Shown in pieces: positions 59,534 to 64,000 of a DNA stretch of 64,000 nt. Origin of the DNA: Haberlea rhodopensis (Eukaryota; Streptophyta; Magnoliopsida; Lamiales; Gesneriaceae); NCBI GenBank assembly GCA_907163345.1, contig CAJQUN010000150.1, forward strand, positions 372,001-436,000, given 5' to 3'. Position 1 is the stretch's first letter, and every line of letters begins with the position of its first letter. The position numbers were made by a program, and so were the translations under genes. The notes beneath the pieces were generated by a model. The model made no database searches. It was given only the letters and a program-made list of their open reading frames with translations, and was not told where the DNA came from.

Positions 59534-60307
59534 GCTTGTTTTGATGATGCACTTTCACGGGCTGAACTAGCCGAGCTGGGAGTTGGTGCATACCCTGATG
59601 CCGTGCCACCTCCAGCACCCCCTCAGAAATCTACTTCTGATAATTTGAAGCCGATGGGCGATCAATTCAAGCCAAGGAGGAACACATCAGCTTCGAGATT
59701 CAGTGGTAAGAGGCCCGAGAATTGTTGGAAAGGAAGTCGTAGGAATGATGCCCCATCTGGAAGAGGGCAGTCTCAGGGAGACAGATTCGGGAAGATCCAG
59801 TGCACTCTTTGTGGGCAACCACATTTGACGAAAGACTGTGTAGGATGCTATGTTTGTGGCGACAAAAGCCACTTTGCTCGGCAGTGTCCCAACAGGGGAA
59901 GACAACAGAACTCTGCGGGGAGGCCTGCGGACAGAGCAGCACAGCACATACCACCTTTTTCACCGAGGCAGCATGGAGATCAGCCCATGGGGCCACCTCA
60001 GGGGCAGGTTTACGCTTTGACGAGGGAGCAGGCTACAGCGGCTCCGGAGGAGGTTATAGCGGGTACTTGTCTTTTATTTTACGCACCCTGCTTTTATATT
60101 GATCGACACAGGTGTGTCACACTCTTTCATGTCGACAAGTTTTGTGGAAAGGCACCACATATGCACTTCTCCGTCGCCCACGCCTCTTGTAGTCTCGACA
60201 CCCGCCGGAAGAAGTTTGATTGCTGATCGGATTGTCTACGATGGCCTCATTTATTTTGAGGATAACGAGCTAAGGTCAGATTTGATTGTTCTGGGAATGT
60301 CAGATTT
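59534..60307 (+). pseudogene. Gag C-terminal part and protease start, element D
   Basis: Continues in frame from YGP with ACFDDALSRAELAELGVGAYPD. It includes the basic Pro-rich region and two zinc knuckles (CTLCGQPHLTKDC, CYVCGDKSHFARQC), then GQVYALTREQ. One extra T near 60075 shifts the frame, and protease DTGVSHSF (Ala to Val beside the active site) follows to MSDF. It is cut by H after GATTT. Confidence 0.9.
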
Positions 60308-60869
60308 TGTAAGGCCCCGATGCTAATTAATCCGGATTAATATAAAATCCAGATAATTAATTAGTTCAGAATTTGGATAATTTATTTGGAAATGTAGGAA
60401 ATAATAAGTTATGAATTTTGAGAAAAATTCGGATGATTAAAATATAGATCACGATTTTTTGTGTTTCGGACTACGACATATATATGTAGGTATATTGGTC
60501 ACAAACAACCAATTAAACAATAAACAAAAGATTGTGGTGCAATAGACCACACTCACACAATCCAAAAATCCCTCCCATCACCTTGAAGTCATCGCCTACC
60601 TCCATGCAAGACCATCATATCTTCTCCTCCACCACACTTCTTCTTCTAAGTTTATCAGATTGTTTTCCCTTCAACTACCCTTCTTACTACCTGAAAAACA
60701 CATGCAAACAAGGATTTCGGAAGCAAACATCATGAGGATTTCGAAATTAAGGAAGCAAGAGGCAAGAAATGGAAGGGTGCAGCAGAAACCACAATTGTAG
60801 CAAGAAATTCGTGAGCTCCAGATGTTTTGGGATGATTGAGCTTCAAATCCTGAAGATAAGTGAAGGTAT

Positions 60870-61990
60870 ATCATCATTCTTGAGTTTTATCAAGTTGCAT
60901 GTAGGATTGAGGGTCGAACCATGGTGGTTATTCATGAAAAGTTGCTGTCAAAACGGTTCAGCTAGTAGGCAGTGCACTTATAGTCTGGTATTTCGAGTTT
61001 TATGCATGGTTAAACATCGAATTTGAAGATAACGCCTCTGATAATGAGTTGTAGTATTATGTGTTAGCTTTAACTGTCCACCGAAATCAGCTAATTTGGA
61101 TTTAAGATGGAAAAGTTATGGTCGTTCTACCAACATGTGTCAAATCTGGAAATTCACTGCATGCGAGTTTCATGCATTTTGTTATTCGTATTTTTGGGAA
61201 TAAATGGCTACGAATATGAATTTTTAGGCTCTAATAAGTATTGTAGTATTCGAGGTTATCTTGCATTTGAAATTGGCCTCACTCAATTTGGAGCTCATAT
61301 GAAAGAATTATGATAATTTTACCAGCAACTATACAATCTGGAAGCAGGGGATATACGAGTTTTTAGGCTGTACGTTTTTCACATAATGTACATGAAGATG
61401 AATTGTTTAGCTTAAAGCTCATAAGAGATGTTTTGTTTTATGTTGGGTTATATTGCATTAGAAACTGGCCTTACATGTTTTGGAGTTTCCATGTGTAAGA
61501 TATGCAATTTTCCCTAGAACCACTCACTCTGTCAAAACAGAATATGAGTATTTTTAAATCTGGCATATTTTGCTTTGCATGTGCCTCTAGATGACCGAAC
61601 TAGCTTCTGGACTTCAAATATGAACTGTAGTACTTTGAGTTTTCGTGATTTCCCCACTAGCCTCAAGTCATTTGGACATCATATGAATTTAATATGAATT
61701 TTATACAAAATTGGGTCAAGCTGAAATTTGGTAAATTGTCCTGTTTTTCTAGCAGATTGTTCTTGGCCATTTTACCTAGGCTAAATGAACGAATTTGAAG
61801 ATGAGTTGAACTGATGAAATGTTCATTTTTGAGTTAGCTTTGAAAATAAATTGGACCCATATGAGTTTACTAGGTATCGGACAAGTTATGAGCCGATCTC
61901 TACAGTTGCGCAGACTGAAATTTAGAGAATTGGTTTTGGGTCTAAGTTTGAGTTTTATTTTGATAAGTTTAAGACTAGTATGTGACATTA
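60870..61990 (+). repeat. degenerate ~190-bp tandem repeat in LTR H
   Basis: Related phrases recur at about 61255, 61443, 61635 and 61832: (T)TGCATT(T/A)GAAA(T/C)TGGCCT, then a TTTGGAG/TTTGGAC segment, then CATATGA. Each is followed by TTTTAC/CAATCTGG-like or CTGAAAT segments. Conservation is low, so copy number (five or six) is uncertain. Confidence 0.5.
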
Positions 61991-62700
61991 TGTTGTATTT
62001 GGAACTGTTATGACCAGGTTAATAGATTCCGGTGTTGACTCGAGAAGTCTCGGTAGATTAGCTTGGGTCGAGGTACGTTGAAATGAGTTTTATCATGACG
62101 TCTGGCAAAGACGTGTAATGATGCTAATGTATGACCTTATATGTCATTCTTTGATTTATATGACTTATTTGTCACTATATGATTCTTATGTGACTATATG
62201 ACATGATAAATGTCTTGGATTACATGATATGTGAAATTACATGATTTGTATATACTTTCACATGAGATTGCATGATATATTGAGTTGCATATGTCATTTG
62301 ATGCATAAATGATTCATGGGCATATCATATTGATCTATCATTCCTTTGATATCCATGATTTGACTGAGTTGACTTACTCTGAGTGTCGGGTACGACGAGC
62401 ATGGCGATGACAGGCAGTATAGGTAGTAACTGTAGTCACGTGCAGGTGCGACTCGACCTAGACACGAGGGCTGGATGCAGTAACGTACATAGGATGAGTT
62501 TTCCTAGCGCAATGTACGTATACTGTCACCCTCTGCTCGAGCTTTGATGATTTGATGATACCTTCCTTTGGACTCCGATTTGGTATCTTGAGATTCGATT
62601 CTTTGTACCCATTCATACATCGCATTCATACATGGTATGCATTGCATGATACTTTGTCATTCTTGACGTGATTCTATTTATTTCTCGTACTGGGTTCTGA

Positions 62701-62715
62701 CCCCCTTCGCGGGGG
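62701..62715 (+). other. GC hairpin in LTR H
   Basis: CCCCCTTCGCGGGGG can form a five-pair G-C stem around TTCGC. It lies about 420 bases before the LTR end. Confidence 0.5.
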
Positions 62716-63140
62716 GCTGTCATGTCTTTGTTGTATGGGCATGGCAGGTGGTACAGGTAGACGTACTGCGGATGCTCGAGGTTAAGCATCGATGAATACC
62801 GGAGCTCCTTGAGAGCGAGCTCAGGTTATATTTTATGTTTTGCGTCCCAGTAGTTGTTAGAATATTTTTAATTATGTTTTGAATTACCGGGGTATGCCCC
62901 GAGTATCTGTATTTTAAGTATTCTACTACTGGTTGATTTATACTTGATATGGATGTTATGCTCAACGTGTTAAATTGGAAACTGGAATTACGTATTTTCA
63001 GTATCACTATATATATCACCTAAAAGCGAAAAATTTTTAGGGCCATTTGATAAGACCTTTGAAATAAATCTTCCGCTGTTTAAGCAAATTAATCATTATG
63101 TGTTAATTAAACACCACATTAGGATCGGGCCCTCACATTA

Positions 63141-63152
63141 TGGTATCAGAGC
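63141..63152 (+). other. primer binding site, element H
   Basis: TGGTATCAGAGC lies three bases after the LTR end and is complementary to initiator Met-tRNA. Confidence 0.88.
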
Positions 63153-64000
63153 ATAGTCTGGGATATGCTCGAACTAGAGTTAGGACACTGAGTATAGACA
63201 CAAATGGATTGTTTGTGCATGTGTCTGACTATGTGATTTTATATGCTCTTGCCTGCTATGTTTACATGTTCGATAATGAGATTTATACATGTAATGGATT
63301 ATTAAGCAGGGATAATTAGAGGTTATATCTCTAAGTATTTTAATATGCTGATTTGCATATAATGTAGAGAATTTGAATGCTGAGTCGCATATCATCTAGA
63401 GATTTTGAATGCTGAGTTGCAGACAATCTAGAGAAATTGAGAATTTTATTTGTCAGCACTGATAGTTGCTGACCGGATGATGATGTAGAATAAGTGATGA
63501 GAACATCTCTGACTTGAGATTGTATATGATGTTTTGATTTTATGATGGACAGTTAGTGTTTGGACAGGTAGCAGCGGTACACACTTTAAAAGCTATCTAT
63601 CGAACCTATAGACACTATAAACTGTTAATTGCACTATAACTTAGTGATAATGTGTCTATTATTGGAAATTGTGTTTATCACTTTGGGACTTATCATTGTG
63701 ATTAGTGGGATGACACTAGAAATAATTAAAACGCTTTGTGTCGATTAACATCGGGAATTTAAGTCTGAAAGACCAAGGTTATACGTATGAGTTTACGTCA
63801 AAACCTGTATACGTCGATATGATAATTTAGAACTTGAGGATATTGAAATTATCGATATTTCAATTGAAGAATCGAGTATAGTTGTTATGAGAAACAACGA
63901 GAATTGGTTTGAATGAGGACTTGGATTTAAGGACTGTCGTAATTCAGTTCCAGTTTTTGTGTCCGAACTATGAAGAAAAACTACAAGATGAACTCTTTTA
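63153..64000 (+). other. internal leader of element H, no gene seen
   Basis: About 850 AT-rich bases. There are two near-repeats of TAGAGAATTTGAATGCTGAGT-like sequence at about 63365 and 63398, but no open frame I can assign. Gag presumably begins beyond the window. Confidence 0.6.

Larger units (their letters stand above)
24828..60307 (+). mobile_element. Ty3/gypsy chromovirus element D, visible part with insertions
   Basis: The 5' LTR (24828-26837), primer site and gag start are followed by gag pieces separated by F, G and H. When the inserts and one copy of each duplication are mentally removed, the gag frame runs YGPACFDDAL across the F and G sites, which confirms one host element. Pol and the 3' LTR lie to the right of the window. 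Its LTR is closest to that of B (same 66-type repeat family). The probable left duplication is ACAAT (24823-24827). Confidence 0.9.
60308..63137 (+). repeat. 5' LTR of element H (2830 bp)
   Basis: Begins TGTAAGGCCCC and ends GGGCCCTCACA before the primer site. It contains a degenerate tandem repeat with a period near 190 bases (about 60870-61990), a GAGGTACGTTGAA block near 62070 resembling the GTACGT block of other LTRs, and a strong GC hairpin at 62701-62715. Confidence 0.8.
60308..64000 (+). mobile_element. LTR retrotransposon H, right-truncated by the window
   Basis: A 5' LTR (60308-63137) is followed by a Met-tRNA primer site and about 850 bases of internal leader that reach the window end. 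No gag or pol is visible, so the family cannot be assigned from coding sequence. The LTR start TGTAAGGCCCCGATG and lack of palindromes set it apart from A-F. The left target duplication would be GATTT (60303-60307), with the partner outside the window. Confidence 0.82.

Overview
The window is a block of nested LTR retrotransposons from a flowering-plant nuclear genome. The evidence is long LTRs starting TGT and ending ACA/ACA-like, primer sites matching plant initiator Met-tRNA (TGGTATCAGAGC), Ty3/gypsy chromovirus polyproteins with a C-terminal chromodomain (Tekay/Del-like) and one Ty1/copia polyprotein. I recognise no host gene, tRNA, rRNA or CRISPR array. A eudicot is plausible, but the sequence does not fix the species.

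Layout. Letters are my own names. X: an old, decayed LTR (6280-6556 and 24149-24827) is the oldest visible substrate. A (1-6279, minus strand): gypsy element with its 5' LTR at 4267-6279, running off the left edge. B (6557-24143, plus, TSD GCTCA): gypsy element with gag deleted and pol decayed. It is split by the Ty1/copia element C (10783-19472, minus, TSD GTGGT), and it carries a 371-bp copy of its own 5' flank between its polypurine tract and its 3' LTR. D (from 24828, plus): gypsy element whose gag is cut by three insertions: F (27620-56922, TSD GTTAC), the solo LTR G (56938-59528, minus, TSD GCCCT/GCCGT) and H (from 60308, running off the right edge). F is a tandem array of the form LTR-int-LTR-int-LTR-int-LTR inside one pair of target-site duplications. 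Its third internal region is split by E (44082-53817, TSD GACTG), a very young gypsy element. The deepest nest is X > D > F > E.

Coding state. E has the most intact polyprotein: gag, two zinc knuckles, protease, RT, RNase H, integrase and chromodomain, broken by one extra T in a T run. All other gypsy copies carry several stops, frameshifts or deletions. C keeps most copia domains but has at least three frame breaks. Shared lesions in the second and third internal copies of F show that the array grew by DNA recombination after its coding capacity was lost.

Non-coding architecture. The LTRs of A, B, D, E and F have diverged but keep the same order of parts: a TATA-like TTTTATAC; an array of perfect palindromes centred on ATCGAT; a block containing GTACGT...ACGTAC; a slot filled with tandem repeats (GCGAGG/GCCGC modules or 66-bp GTAAGATGCC units); and a conserved 3' end. 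A donor-like GGTACGTA in the LTR and an acceptor-like TTGCAG just before the gag ATG suggest a spliced subgenomic RNA. The palindrome arrays, the flank-copy filler in B and the mosaic trimer F are the most unusual signals. All divergence counts were made by eye.
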